From positions 1,116,001 to 1,180,000 of the forward strand of contig NZ_CP044523.1 in the NCBI RefSeq assembly GCF_008831545.1: a stretch of 64,000 bases of DNA. The letters run 5' to 3'. This document shows positions 8,276 to 16,579 of the stretch, one piece after another. Source of the DNA: Halorussus halophilus. GTDB taxonomy: Archaea; Halobacteriota; Halobacteria; Halobacteriales; Haladaptataceae. How positions within the stretch are numbered: position 1 is the first letter of the stretch; each line of letters begins with the position of its first letter. The translations under genes and the position numbers were made by a program. The notes under the pieces are model-generated. The model searched no databases and was not told where the DNA came from. It saw only the letters and a program-made list of their open reading frames with translations.

Positions 8276-9237
8276 GACTCTACCTCCTCGTAGACGACGA
8301 CGCCGCCCTGTTCGGAGTGGGTCACTTTGCCGCGCGCTTCGAGAACGTCGAGGTGGCCGATAGCTTCACTCATGCCGGAGAAGTACTCCGTCGCAGGGAG
8401 GTCTTCGAACAGTTCGTTCATCACTTCGACTGCGGTCGTCGGACCGTCCACGATGGACTCGACTTCGGCGGTCCGTCGCTCGTGGGCGTCGAGAATCTCG
8501 CCGATGCGCTCCCTCGGTGCGGTAATCTCTTCGCGGTGGCCGGGGTAGAAGCGGTCGAAGTCGCGCTCGCGCAGTCGCTTCAGCGAGCGATTGAACGCCG
8601 GGAGAACGCGCGGGCGGTCGCCACCTTCCTCGGCGGGCGGTTGGAGGAGCGGATTCGGCGTGATGTCGCCCAGCACTTGGTCGCCGACGACGGCGCGTGT
8701 CTCTACCCCGTCGTCCGTCTCTGCTTCGAATGTGAAGATGGTCTCGCCAGGAGCGTGGCCTTGCACGGCCTCGGCGGTGACGGTCGTCCCAGCGACTTCT
8801 ACGGTGTCGCCGTCGGCGACTTCGTAGTCGGTTTCGACGCTGGGCGCGACGGGGAGGAACGTCTCCGGGAGGTTCGTAATCGTCTCGGCGGTCGTGGCCG
8901 CCATGCCGTGGCGTTCGAAGAAGTCCGAGAAGAACGACTGCTCGTACTCCAGTCGGGATTCGAAGTCACGAATACCCTCCGCGGCGGTCGGACTGGCGAC
9001 GACGCGCGCACCGTGTTCGCGTAGTCGCTTCGCGAGTCCGAAGTGGTCGGGATGGGGGTGTGTGACCAGTACTTGTTCGACGTCGGTCGGTCCTAACTCG
9101 CGGGCTTCGAGGCCGTCGAGCAGGGCCGCCCACGCCTCTTCGGTTCCCGGTCCAGGGTCGACCAGCGTTCGCCCGGAGAGGTAGGCGTTCACCGGGCCGA
9201 TTTGGAACGGCGTCGGTATCGAGAGCCGCGTGAACAT
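8272..9237 (-). CDS. MBL-fold metallo-hydrolase with C-terminal winged-helix-like domain
   Basis: A 321-residue metallo-beta-lactamase fold hydrolase. The zinc signature HPHPDH lies at residues 60-65 and further ligands are expected at GHAPGET, GDQVLGD and YPGHRE. The last ~80 residues (from about 240) resemble the winged-helix extension of the LACTB2/glyoxalase II-like group. The start MFTRLSIPTP is chosen over a longer frame with 51 unrelated residues. The order on this strand is MBL first, then ade: the MBL stop overlaps the ade ATG by 4 bp only if read from the complementary coordinates, so the two sit end-to-start and are probably cotranscribed. Substrate unknown. Confidence 0.85.
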   Translation of the reverse strand: MFTRLSIPTPFQIGPVNAYLSGRTLVDPGPGTEEAWAALLDGLEARELGPTDVEQVLVTHPHPDHFGLAKRLREHGARVVASPTAAEGIRDFESRLEYEQSFFSDFFERHGMAATTAETITNLPETFLPVAPSVETDYEVADGDTVEVAGTTVTAEAVQGHAPGETIFTFEAETDDGVETRAVVGDQVLGDITPNPLLQPPAEEGGDRPRVLPAFNRSLKRLRERDFDRFYPGHREEITAPRERIGEILDAHERRTAEVESIVDGPTTAVEVMNELFEDLPATEYFSGMSEAIGHLDVLEARGKVTHSEQGGVVVYEEVES

Positions 9238-9327
9238 ACGCGAATTGTGACCGCCAGCGGGTAAACCGTTTTTGACATGCCGCGTCGATTGCCGGTCTTC
9301 CGACAACGTGCCGTGTCGTCGGAGCAA

Positions 9328-9338
9328 AGTATATATTT
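9328..9338 (+). promoter_or_regulatory. TATA box for the 77-residue protein gene
   Basis: AGTATATATTT, a strong archaeal TATA element, 36-46 bases before the ATG at 9374, predicting a short leader of about 10-15 nt. Confidence 0.6.
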
Positions 9339-9373
9339 GTCCTTCACGTAGAAACACAATTGGTGTGGTACAG

Positions 9374-9607
9374 ATGAACAAGAACTTCAAGGACGCGTGG
9401 TACTACGAGCGACGCGCCGCACAACACCTCTACCGAGGCATTCGAGAAGAACTGGAACCAGTCGAAAACCGAATTCGAAAGGCGACCGGCCGTGAGAAAG
9501 AAGCCGTCAGTCGAACCGAGAAGTGGCGCGCAGAGATAGTGGACGCCGAAACGCGGGCCGGGCGCCGAGCGAAAGACGCCGTCCGACGCGCCCGCAGTCG
9601 AGTCTGA
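9374..9607 (+). CDS. small highly charged helical protein (DUF7553-like)
   Basis: A 77-residue protein, MNKNFKDAWYYERRAAQHL..., almost entirely helical by composition and rich in Arg, Lys, Glu and Ala (for example KATGREKEAVSR, AETRAGRRAKDAVRR). Strongly basic proteins are unusual in haloarchaea and this one may bind nucleic acid or a membrane surface. I recall similar short proteins in haloarchaea under DUF7553, but the assignment is tentative. It has its own TATA box and is followed 64 bp later by tRNA-Val. Confidence 0.75.
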   Translation: MNKNFKDAWYYERRAAQHLYRGIREELEPVENRIRKATGREKEAVSRTEKWRAEIVDAETRAGRRAKDAVRRARSRV

Positions 9608-9671
9608 CCGGTCGTTTTTTCGGGTGGTAAAGTAAGTCTTAAGTCCGGCAAGGGGGAACCGTTTGGTACGC

Positions 9672-9746
9672 GGGTCGGTAGTCTAGTCCGGTTATGACAG
9701 CTCCTTCACACGGAGCAGGTCGGCAGTTCGAATCTGCCCCGACCCA
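9672..9746 (+). tRNA. tRNA-Val (anticodon CAC)
   Basis: A 75-nt cloverleaf. The acceptor arm GGGTCGG (9672-9678) pairs with CCGACCC (9739-9745), with discriminator A at 9746. The anticodon stem GCTCC/GGAGC encloses the 7-nt loop TTCACAC, giving anticodon CAC, which reads GUG (Val). The T arm is GGCAG-TTCGAAT-CTGCC. No intron and no encoded CCA. The last 17 bases recur 153 bp downstream with one mismatch. Confidence 0.95.
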
Positions 9747-10153
9747 TAGATTCTTGCGGCGAACAACACTGCGAGCGACCGCTGTGTCGCTCGCAAATCC
9801 GTGAGCCGCGAAGCTGTTCAGGAGGGCGGATTCGAACCCTGTCAGTCGCGCGCAACGAAGTGAGCACGTCTGACTCCGGTGAGAATCCGCCCCGACCCAC
9901 TCGTTTCCCTGCTAGTATCGAAGGACAGGATGGCGTCGAGTTCGGGTGTTTTCGACGCGCATTCTGCAGTTCGTTCGAGCAGATCGCCGATTCCTCCTCG
10001 CCGAAGCAAATCGTTGAATGTAGGTGCTCGCTCGCCTACGCTCGAAGTTGCGGAGGCGAGTGCAACGCAATCGGAGGAGCGTGGTCGGACGTTGAGGACC
10101 GCAAGTGGGTTCGATTCCCCCGAACGCTCAGTCTCCGTTACCCGTGGTCTCGG
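9747..10153. other. gene-free stretch after tRNA-Val with tRNA-like debris
   Basis: About 400 bases without a credible gene. It holds a near copy of the tRNA 3' end (GAATCCGCCCCGACCCA at 9883-9899 against GAATCTGCCCCGACCCA at 9730-9746), and an inverted repeat GGGCGGATTC (9824-9833) with GAATCCGCCC (9883-9892). A second T-arm-like string lies near 10101-10130 (GGGTTCGATTCCCCC then GAACGCTC). The short open frames here only read through tRNA sequence and are not genes. Confidence 0.6.
9883..9899 (+). repeat. duplicated tRNA-Val 3' end, possible att-site scar
   Basis: 17 bases, 16 identical to the 3' end of the tRNA at 9730-9746, in the same orientation. Integrases of archaeal elements commonly use tRNA 3' ends as attB and leave such a direct repeat at the far end of the insert. 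Only ~136 bp lies between the copies and no integrase is present, so this would be the scar of a lost element. Confidence 0.45.
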
Positions 10154-10528
10154 TTACGAAAGATGAGCAGTGATGTCGGTGGAGGAGACCATCCCCACGT
10201 AGCCGTCGTCGACGACTGGGAGGTGTTTGATACCGTAGTTGGTCATCATCGCGGCGACTTCTTCCATGTACAAGTCCGGTGTGGCAGTCTCGACGTCGGT
10301 CGTCATCACGTCCGCCACCTGTAATTCGGAGGTGTCACGCCCGTCAGCGACGGCGCTGAGTACGTCCGTACTGCTGATGATTGCCCGTGGCGTGTTCGGT
10401 ACGACCAGCGCATTGATGTCCTTCTCTCGCATCCGCTGTGTGGCTTCCATTACCGTCGCGTCCTTCGAGATGGTCTCCAGGGGTGCTGACATCACGTCTT
10501 CGACAGTTAGCCGCTCTTCAGAACTCAT
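10154..10528 (-). CDS. tandem CBS-domain protein
   Basis: A 124-residue cytoplasmic protein made only of two CBS modules, which together bind adenosyl ligands (AMP, ATP, SAM or NADH) as an energy or redox sensor. Module 1 is about residues 8-60 (VEDVMSAPLETISKDAT ... ALVV ... IISSTDV) and module 2 about 68-124 (VADVMTTDVETATPD ... HLPVVDDG ... VSSTDI). No fused enzyme or DNA-binding domain. The ATG at 10528 is preferred to the one four residues upstream. It is transcribed alone and its partner cannot be told from context. Confidence 0.9.
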   Translation of the reverse strand: MSSEERLTVEDVMSAPLETISKDATVMEATQRMREKDINALVVPNTPRAIISSTDVLSAVADGRDTSELQVADVMTTDVETATPDLYMEEVAAMMTNYGIKHLPVVDDGYVGMVSSTDITAHLS

Positions 10529-10635
10529 ACAGCATACCACGGGTGGAGACCTTATGGGTGTTCCCCAAGCGCAATTTACCCCTACAGACTACTACGTACG
10601 CAAAAAATGACGAAAACCGCAAATCGAAGACCGAT

Positions 10636-11292
10636 TTAGCGACGGCGAAGACCGAGCGCGAGTGCGCCGACGAGGGCGACGACGCCGGTAATCGGCGTGA
10701 AGCCGGGGATGGTGCCGCTCGACCCCTCAGTCGTCTCGGAGGAGTTGTCCGAGCCGCTGTCGGTCGTGGTCATGTCGTCAGCGGTCGTGGTCGCGCCGTT
10801 CGAATCGCTCGTCGTGGTCGTCTCGGAGGAGTCCGAGCGGTCGCCACGCTCTTCGAGGTAGACGTAGGACACGTCCGAGACGCTCTGGTTTGTGGACGTG
10901 TTGTAGGTCATCGTGTCTTCGCTGGCGTTGTAACTCTCGCTGCCGTTGTTGCGGAACAGCGTGGCGGTGTGAACCTGCGCACTGCTGGGGGTCGCATTCA
11001 GCGAGATGGTGACGTTCTCGTGAGTGCCGTTCGAGAGGTACTCACTGTGGCCGACCTGGATACCCGACTGGTTGTAGACGACGACGAAACCGCCGTCGGG
11101 GAGGGTCGCCGATTCGACCGTCACGGTATCGTTGCTACCGAGCTTCTGGTCGGGGAAGTTGACCGTCGCATTACTATCTGTGCTATTCGTCGCGGTCGTA
11201 GTCGTCGTCTCCTGGGCGGCGAGAGCGGTTCCGGCGAACGCGGCGAGAACCACTGCCACAGCGACGACGAGCGTGCGAGTTGATACTGACAT
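10636..11292 (-). CDS. PGF-CTERM-anchored surface glycoprotein with DUF7282-like domain
   Basis: A 218-residue exported protein. A Sec signal peptide (MSVSTRTLVVAVAVVLAAFAGTALA, residues 1-25 by position) precedes a domain resembling DUF7282 (PDGGFVVVYNQ, HENVTISL) at about residues 45-145. A long Thr/Ser/Asp/Gly stretch follows (about 150-192), then the C-terminal sorting signal PGF followed by one TM helix and RRR. PGF-CTERM proteins are cleaved and lipid-linked by archaeosortase A. More than ten N-glycosylation sequons (NST, NAT, NGT, NVT, NGS and others) and the Thr-rich stalk fit a cell-surface glycoprotein. The longer upstream frame is rejected because the signal peptide fixes the start at 11292. 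Confidence 0.88.
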   Translation of the reverse strand: MSVSTRTLVVAVAVVLAAFAGTALAAQETTTTTATNSTDSNATVNFPDQKLGSNDTVTVESATLPDGGFVVVYNQSGIQVGHSEYLSNGTHENVTISLNATPSSAQVHTATLFRNNGSESYNASEDTMTYNTSTNQSVSDVSYVYLEERGDRSDSSETTTTSDSNGATTTADDMTTTDSGSDNSSETTEGSSGTIPGFTPITGVVALVGALALGLRRR

Positions 11293-11617
11293 CGTGTTTT
11301 CTCCGTGCCCAGAAATATCAAAATTCCAACTTTTATGAGGGCGCGCCGCGGCGCTCGCGGCGTCGATATTTCTGAGACGCGACCTGTTGGTAAGAGGGGG
11401 AGTATGAATTATGTTACGGAACCGAATGTTTGGTCCTGTCACACACGAAGCCGTCTCGGAATTAAATCACGCGTTACCCTTGAATTCGGACGGGGCCGGA
11501 CGCCGACCGAAGACTGACGAGCGGTGATAGATTCGAGTCTCGACCAGAGACATATATATCCGTCATAGAAAATACTTAAAGCATCGAAGCCTGAGCGGTA
11601 GATGCGGCCGGAACATC
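11293..11617. other. divergent promoter region
   Basis: 325 bases between the surface protein and the DUF7511 gene. It contains AT-rich promoter elements near each end (CATAAAAG on the minus strand near 11330; CATATATAT at 11551 and TACTTAAAG at 11573 on the plus strand). I see no gene or repeat in the middle. Confidence 0.5.
11573..11581 (+). promoter_or_regulatory. TATA box for the DUF7511 gene
   Basis: TACTTAAAG, about 40 bases before the ATG at 11618, predicting a leader of roughly 10 nt. A second AT-rich string at 11551-11559 lies farther upstream. Confidence 0.45.
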
Positions 11618-11854
11618 ATGAGTACGAATCCCGACACACTCGGCGACCGGACCGACACCGACGATACCGCCGATTTCGATACTGCGCCGCGCGCCGACCA
11701 CACACTCGCCGACCTTCGCTCGGTGGTCGTCAACTACGAGGACCGCCCAGATAGACGAACGGTCTACCCCGGTGGCCTCTCCAGCGTCGAACGAATGTCC
11801 ACGTGGCTTACCGCAGACGCCACCGCCTTCATCGAACTGGACGACGCCCGCTGA
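11618..11854 (+). CDS. small haloarchaeal protein, DUF7511-like
   Basis: A 78-residue acidic protein. The first 30 residues are Asp/Thr-rich and probably disordered. The conserved part is VVVNYEDRPDRRTVYP (about residues 36-51) followed by SSVERMSTWLTAD and a C-terminal helix. I recognise this string from short haloarchaeal proteins grouped as DUF7511; no biochemical role is known. Transcribed alone from a clear TATA box, with 233 bases of apparently empty DNA after it. Confidence 0.75.
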   Translation: MSTNPDTLGDRTDTDDTADFDTAPRADHTLADLRSVVVNYEDRPDRRTVYPGGLSSVERMSTWLTADATAFIELDDAR

Positions 11855-12030
11855 CCGGACCCTCTCTTTCCCCGCTTCGAATACAATCCGTTCAGTCTCT
11901 CCGTTTCAGTCTCGTTCGACCACTCTGCTATCTCCCGTCGCCGGTCGCTACCTCGGTCTACGTAGTTCGCCATCGACTTCTTCCTTGTGAGGTTTTCCCA
12001 ATCACTCTGCCCTGTTTCACCCCGTCCGAG

Positions 12031-12039
12031 AATATATCA
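12031..12039 (+). promoter_or_regulatory. TATA box for the DUF7344 regulator
   Basis: AATATATCA, about 50 bases before the ATG at 12088, in otherwise GC-rich DNA; predicts a leader of ~20-25 nt. Confidence 0.5.
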
Positions 12040-12087
12040 ATACCACGGACAGTTTGATGTAGCTACGGCGCGTGAACGTTACTACTC

Positions 12088-12420
12088 ATGGCCAAGAACG
12101 ACGGTGCCACGGGCGGCGACGCACCGGCCGACCAATCGTCCGACGCGCTCCACTGGGCGTTGACCGACCGCCAGCGCGTCGCTGCTATCGCGTTCCTCCA
12201 GAACCACGACACGGCGACGCCATCCGAACTGGCAGACCGCATCGCCCGGCAACGAGACGGCGACCCGAAGAGCCTCGAACTCTCGCTGACGCGCCACCAC
12301 CTCCCGGTGATGGCGGACGCCGGACTCGTGGAGTACGACGAGGCCGACGAATCCGTCACGCTCGCAGAACTGTCGCCGGACGCGCGCGAACACGTCGAAC
12401 GGGCACTGGACGAGCAGTGA
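12088..12420 (+). CDS. DUF7344 winged-helix regulator
   Basis: A 110-residue protein with the haloarchaeal DUF7344 winged-helix fold: a first helix LTDRQRVAAIAFLQNHD (about residues 26-42), then the ATPSELADRIA helix-turn-helix, the recognition helix with LTRHHLPVMADAGLVEYD (about 76-94) and a beta wing ending SVTLAEL. Family members are predicted DNA-binding transcription factors. The first 22 residues are low complexity. A second DUF7344 gene lies at 33473. The target is unknown; the next gene downstream on the same strand is a zinc-ribbon membrane protein 90 bp away. Confidence 0.82.
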   Translation: MAKNDGATGGDAPADQSSDALHWALTDRQRVAAIAFLQNHDTATPSELADRIARQRDGDPKSLELSLTRHHLPVMADAGLVEYDEADESVTLAELSPDAREHVERALDEQ

Positions 12421-12510
12421 ATCACTGCGACACGTAGTGACCCGTTAGCGAATCGCTCTCGAATCGTGTCGATTCGTCACACCTTTGCCCGCAGATTCGC
12501 TCGTTCCTAC

Positions 12511-12810
12511 ATGGACCAGAGCGTTCGTCTAGTGCTCGTACTGGCGATAGCTCTCTCGCCGATGGTGCTGTACGTCGGCCTGCTGCGAGGTTTGGCCCGG
12601 CTTTGCGACGGCGACGCTAGCGACCGGTTCGGCGGCCGAAAATCACCTTCTGGCGTCACCGACGCGGCCGCGGAGATGCTCGACACCGGACCGATTCGGA
12701 GCGGTAACCGTACTCTTCGCTCGGAGTCGGTCGCCTGCTCGGACTGCGGCACGTCGAACGTAAGCGATGCGGCGTACTGTCGGTCGTGTCTGCGTACGTT
12801 GCGGGAGTAG
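12511..12810 (+). CDS. membrane protein with C-terminal zinc ribbon (DUF7577-like)
   Basis: A 99-residue protein: one N-terminal TM helix (about residues 4-24, VRLVLVLAIALSPMVLY), a polar linker, and a C-terminal zinc ribbon with CSDC and CRSC separated by ~12 residues (residues ~76-92). The arrangement resembles haloarchaeal DUF7577 proteins. The ribbon should lie in the cytoplasm. The start at 12511 is preferred over an ATG 15 codons upstream because the TM helix follows directly. Function unknown. Confidence 0.72.
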   Translation: MDQSVRLVLVLAIALSPMVLYVGLLRGLARLCDGDASDRFGGRKSPSGVTDAAAEMLDTGPIRSGNRTLRSESVACSDCGTSNVSDAAYCRSCLRTLRE

Positions 12811-12847
12811 CGCGAGAAGAGCGAGATAGCAGAAAAAGGCGAAAGTT

Positions 12848-13717
12848 CTACAGGAAGTCTTCGATGTGGTCTGCGACTTCGTTCGGGGTGTCGCCGACCG
12901 GGACGCCAGCGTCGTTCAGCGCGTTGATTTTCGATTCTGCAGTGCCGGTGCCGCTACCGGAGACAATCGCACCGGCGTGACCCATGCGCTTGCCCGGCGG
13001 TGCGGTGCGACCGGCGATGAAGCCAGCGACCGGCGTGTCCATATTCTGGGCGATGTACTGGGCGGCCTCTTCCTCGTCCTCGCCGCCGATTTCGCCGCAC
13101 ATGACGACGGCTTGGGTGTCTTTGTCCTGTTCGAACAGTTCGAGCGCGTCGATGAAGTCCGTCCCGATGATGGGGTCGCCGCCGATGCCGATGGCGGTGG
13201 TCTGGCCGATGCCACGCGACGTGAGGTTATCCACGACTTGGTAGGTCAGCGTCCCGGAGCGCGAGACGAGACCGACGTTGCCCGACTCGAAGATGTTGCC
13301 CGGCAGGATGCCGAGTTTCGCTTCGCCGGGGGTGATGATGCCCGGACAGTTCGGGCCGATGAGTCGCGTGTCCACTTCGCCGAGTCGCTTGTGGACCTTC
13401 GCCATGTCCTGGGTCGGGATGCCTTCCGTAATGGCGACCACGAGGTCCAGCGGCGCGTCGAGTCCTTCGAAGACGGCGTCCGCGGCGAACGCGGGCGGCA
13501 CGAAGACGACCGACGCGTCTGCGTCCTCTTCGCGGGCGGCCTCTTCGACGGTGTCGTAGACGGGAACGCCTTCGACTTCTTGACCACCTTTGCCGGGCAC
13601 CGCGCCAGCGACGACGTTGGTGCCGTAGTCCATCATCTGTGCGGTGTGGAACTTACCCTCTCCGCCGGTGATGCCCTGTACGACGACGCGAGTGTCTTCG
13701 TCTACGAGTACGCTCAT
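12848..13717 (-). CDS. sucD: succinate-CoA ligase (ADP-forming) subunit alpha
   Basis: A 289-residue subunit of succinyl-CoA synthetase, the TCA cycle enzyme that makes ATP or GTP from succinyl-CoA. The N-terminal CoA-binding Rossmann domain has [12 protein letters not shown] (residues 14-25), and the active-site phosphohistidine is H247 in [10 protein letters not shown]. Full length for the family. Its ATG overlaps the sucC stop by 4 bp, so the two subunits are made in coupled fashion in the cytoplasm. Confidence 0.97.
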   Translation of the reverse strand: MSVLVDEDTRVVVQGITGGEGKFHTAQMMDYGTNVVAGAVPGKGGQEVEGVPVYDTVEEAAREEDADASVVFVPPAFAADAVFEGLDAPLDLVVAITEGIPTQDMAKVHKRLGEVDTRLIGPNCPGIITPGEAKLGILPGNIFESGNVGLVSRSGTLTYQVVDNLTSRGIGQTTAIGIGGDPIIGTDFIDALELFEQDKDTQAVVMCGEIGGEDEEEAAQYIAQNMDTPVAGFIAGRTAPPGKRMGHAGAIVSGSGTGTAESKINALNDAGVPVGDTPNEVADHIEDFL

Positions 13718-14856
13718 TGTCCTCCCTCCGCGTTCTTGACTGCACCTTGCACGGCGTCTTCCAGTGTCTCCTCGACCTGCACGAGTTCGTCGTTCAGAAT
13801 CTCGCGGCCCTCTTCGGCGCGGGTGCCAGCGAGACGAACGACGACGGGTTTCGGAATCTCGTCGAACTGGCCGAGCGCGTCGTTGATACCCTTGGCGACC
13901 TCGTCACCGCGGGTGATGCCGCCGAAGATGTTGAACACGACCGAATCGACGTTCTCGTCGGAGAACACCATATCCAGTGCGTTGGCGACTCGTTCTGCCT
14001 TCGCGCCGCCACCGATGTCGAGGAAGTTGGCGGGCGTGCCGCCGTAGTAGTCCACGAGGTCCAGCGTCGTCATCACGAGACCGGCACCGTTACCGATGAT
14101 GCCGACGTTGCCGTCGAGTCGGACGTAGTCGAAGCCGTACTCTCCGGCCTTCTTCTCCAGTTCGTCCTCGTAGGTCTCCTCTTCCATCTCGGCGAGGTCC
14201 GATTGGCGGAACAGCGCGTCGTCGTCGATGTTCATGACGGCGTCCGCGGCGATGACCTCGTCGTCCTCCGTAATCATCAGCGGGTTGACCTCGATTTCGC
14301 TGGCGTCGCGGTCGTCCCAGAGTTGGTAGAGCGTCTGGAGAATCGACGCCACGTCGAGTGCGACTTCGCGGGGGACGCCCGCTTCGTAGACGGCCTTACG
14401 GGCCTGATACGGGTGCATCCCGAACGCGGGGTCTACGTGTTCGCGGGCGATTGCCTCGGGGGTCTCCTCGGCGACGGATTCGATGTCCACGCCGCCTTTC
14501 GAGGAGACCATGGCCACGGGCTTGCCCTCGCCGCGGTCCATCGTCACACCGACGTACAGTTCGTTTTTGAAGTTGACGGCCTCTTCGACCAGCACGCGCT
14601 CGACGTGGTAGCCCTTGAGGTCCATCCCGAGGATGTCTTCGGCGTACTCCTCGGCTTCCGCCTTGTTCTCTGCGAGTTTGATGCCACCGGCTTTGCCACG
14701 GCCACCGACGTGGACCTGTGCCTTGACGGCTACCGGGTAGCCGATGTCCTCGGCGGCCTCCACGACCTCGTCTACGGACGACGCCAGCGTCGCCTCTGGC
14801 GTCGGAATCCCTGCATCGGCGAAGACGTTCTTCGCCTGATACTCGTGCAGTCTCAT
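13714..14856 (-). CDS. sucC: succinate-CoA ligase (ADP-forming) subunit beta
   Basis: A 380-residue ATP-grasp subunit that binds nucleotide and succinate. Seen: [18 protein letters not shown] at the N-terminus, [14 protein letters not shown] (residues ~44-57, nucleotide-binding lysines), EVNPLMI with the metal-binding site, and GNGAGLVM and NIFGGITR (succinate/phosphate loop) in the C-terminal domain. First gene of sucCD, with a TATA element GCTTAAAT at 14885-14892 about 30 bases upstream, which predicts an almost leaderless transcript. Confidence 0.97.
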   Translation of the reverse strand: MRLHEYQAKNVFADAGIPTPEATLASSVDEVVEAAEDIGYPVAVKAQVHVGGRGKAGGIKLAENKAEAEEYAEDILGMDLKGYHVERVLVEEAVNFKNELYVGVTMDRGEGKPVAMVSSKGGVDIESVAEETPEAIAREHVDPAFGMHPYQARKAVYEAGVPREVALDVASILQTLYQLWDDRDASEIEVNPLMITEDDEVIAADAVMNIDDDALFRQSDLAEMEEETYEDELEKKAGEYGFDYVRLDGNVGIIGNGAGLVMTTLDLVDYYGGTPANFLDIGGGAKAERVANALDMVFSDENVDSVVFNIFGGITRGDEVAKGINDALGQFDEIPKPVVVRLAGTRAEEGREILNDELVQVEETLEDAVQGAVKNAEGGQ

Positions 14857-14884
14857 TTTGCATCCGAAAACGGGTCGTCCGGTC

Positions 14885-14892
14885 GCTTAAAT
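14885..14892 (-). promoter_or_regulatory. TATA box for sucCD
   Basis: On the minus strand ATTTAAGC, about 29-36 bases before the sucC ATG (14856), the spacing of a leaderless or nearly leaderless archaeal promoter. Confidence 0.55.
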
Positions 14893-14944
14893 CCCGACGG
14901 TTCGTGGCTGAGAGTGAGCGAGAGCGGGCGATACTTGCCGGATG

Positions 14945-15145
14945 TTACTCTTCGGCGTACAACCGAACTAACCCGCAGTCCGGACACCGCCGCGGCACCA
15001 CGTCGAGCGCGGTACTCGCACCGACGGCGGCCAGCAAGTCGTCGCCGTTCTCCTCCGTTCGGACGCGAAACTCGCCGTTTCCGGTGAACAGGTCGGCCTC
15101 CTCCAGCGGCACCTCACAATCAGGACAGCGACCCGTCGTTGCCAT
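14945..15145 (-). CDS. small two-CxxC zinc-ribbon protein
   Basis: A 66-residue protein with CPDC at residues ~7-10 and CPDC at ~54-57, the four ligands of one zinc ribbon bracketing about 43 residues of beta-rich sequence. Small proteins like this are common in haloarchaea and may act as RNA/DNA binding or protein-interaction modules. It lies between sucC and ychF on the same strand with ~90-100 bp gaps on each side, so it is probably its own unit. No specific function can be given. Confidence 0.75.
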   Translation of the reverse strand: MATTGRCPDCEVPLEEADLFTGNGEFRVRTEENGDDLLAAVGASTALDVVPRRCPDCGLVRLYAEE

Positions 15146-15247
15146 GTCGAGTTGTCGTCACTGCAACTCGAAAAACATGTCGGTTATCGTTACTTCTTCG
15201 ACACCACGAACAGAGCCAGAATCGATTCGCCGACGAACCGACCGGAG

Positions 15248-16441
15248 TCAGTTCGTCGAGACGATGTCGATGACGTCGCGCTCGTCTAACACGCTGTCGG
15301 AGCCGACCTGTCGGTTGCTCCGGCAGTCGATGCCGTGGAGGAACCCGTCGCCCAAATCGGAGTGGATGTGGTACGCGAAGTCCTCCGCGGTGGACTGTTC
15401 CGGCAGGAGGAAGCAGTCGGGCAGGACCTCACCGTTCTCGTTGCCGAGGCCGTTCGCGCCGCCGGGGAAGACTGGCACGACGCCCAACTCCTCGAAGAGT
15501 GCGTCTTCAATCGCTTGCTGGACGCCAGTGCCGCCGTACTCCGCTACGAACTCCTGAATCTCTTCGAGACCCTTGCGCTGTTCGTCCGAAACGTCGGCCA
15601 CTATCTCGAACTCAGTGTCGCCGGGCCGGTATTGGACTGCACCCTGTTCGTCGGCGTTCTTCAGGGCCTTCTCGGCGTGAGCGCTCGCAGGCGTAAACGT
15701 CAGATGCTCGTACTCGGGGTCCGACGTAATCTCCTCGAAGTTTTCCTGTGCCTCGGGCGTGTCCATCTTGTTTGCGGCGACGACCATCGGTTTCGTCGTC
15801 TTACGAATCTCGCGCGCCAAATCTTCTCTGTCATCGTCGTCCCACGTCTCGGGTTCGAGTTCCAAACCGAGCGAGAGGATTTCGCGTTTTATCTCGTCTT
15901 TGTTGATGCGGAACGCGCTCATCTGCTCGGCCAACTCGATTTCGATGTCGTCCTCGTTGCCGTCGTAGCCGCTCTCGTAGCGGTTGATTCCCTTCTCCAG
16001 AATTTCGAGGTACCACATGTCGAGTTCCGCTTCGAGGAAGTCGATGTCCTCGCGCGGGTCGTGGTCCTCGACCGGTTCGCCTTCGATGTCGGTCTTGCCC
16101 GAGAAGTCAACGACGTGGACCAGCACGTCCGCTTCGTTCAGGTCGGTGAGGAACTGGTTGCCGAGGCCGCGACCCTCGTGTGCGCCGGGGACGAGTCCCG
16201 CAACGTCAACGAGTTTGGTCGGTACGAAGCGCGTTTCGTCCTTGCAGAAGCCGACGTTCGGCGTACACTGCTCGTCGAACTCCGGGGCGGCACACTCGAC
16301 GCGCACGTAGGCTTCTCCGACAGAGGGGTCGATAGTCGTGAACGGGTACGCGCCCTCCGGCACGTCGTCCATCGTCGCCGCGTTGAAGAACGTCGATTTG
16401 CCCACCGAGGGCTTGCCGACGAGACCGATTTTGTAGCTCAT
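15248..16441 (-). CDS. ychF: YchF/OLA1-family translation-associated GTPase
   Basis: A 397-residue P-loop NTPase of the Obg-related YchF/OLA1 family, which binds ribosomes and can hydrolyse ATP. G1 is GLVGKPSVGKST (residues ~6-17), switch II DVAGLVPGAHEGRGLG (~78-93) and the G4 motif ANKMD (~218-222). A helical insertion and a C-terminal TGS-like domain follow, ending DVIDIVSTN. In bacterial YchF the G4 is altered to prefer ATP; here the canonical NKMD is kept, so GTP is possible. The TATA box is ~27 bases upstream. Confidence 0.95.
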   Translation of the reverse strand: MSYKIGLVGKPSVGKSTFFNAATMDDVPEGAYPFTTIDPSVGEAYVRVECAAPEFDEQCTPNVGFCKDETRFVPTKLVDVAGLVPGAHEGRGLGNQFLTDLNEADVLVHVVDFSGKTDIEGEPVEDHDPREDIDFLEAELDMWYLEILEKGINRYESGYDGNEDDIEIELAEQMSAFRINKDEIKREILSLGLELEPETWDDDDREDLAREIRKTTKPMVVAANKMDTPEAQENFEEITSDPEYEHLTFTPASAHAEKALKNADEQGAVQYRPGDTEFEIVADVSDEQRKGLEEIQEFVAEYGGTGVQQAIEDALFEELGVVPVFPGGANGLGNENGEVLPDCFLLPEQSTAEDFAYHIHSDLGDGFLHGIDCRSNRQVGSDSVLDERDVIDIVSTN

Positions 16442-16463
16442 TGGGTTCGTCTGACTGACGAAT

Positions 16464-16473
16464 AGCTAAAAAC
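16464..16473 (-). promoter_or_regulatory. TATA box for ychF
   Basis: On the minus strand GTTTTTAGCT, centred ~27 bases before the ychF ATG at 16441, predicting a leaderless transcript. Confidence 0.55.
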
Positions 16474-16579
16474 CCATCTATCGCCGAGAGCGGGCGTGAG
16501 GCGTTGTCACGGCACAGTTTGGCACTTGTCTGGCCCCGTTTTCGCCCGGAGATTTTTGTCGTCCCTCGTCGTGTCTCTA

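Noticed and set aside
9706-9900. A 64-codon minus-strand open frame across tRNA-Val and its 3' copy
   Set aside because: It reads through tRNA sequence (GRGRFELPTCSV is a classic translated tRNA) and is a known false gene type.
10085-10133. A complete second tRNA gene
   Set aside because: Only T-arm and acceptor-like parts are present; no anticodon arm of normal size fits in the ~50 bases, so I list it only as a remnant.
13717-15087. A 456-codon plus-strand open frame over sucC
   Set aside because: Shadow of sucC, which has all ATP-grasp motifs.
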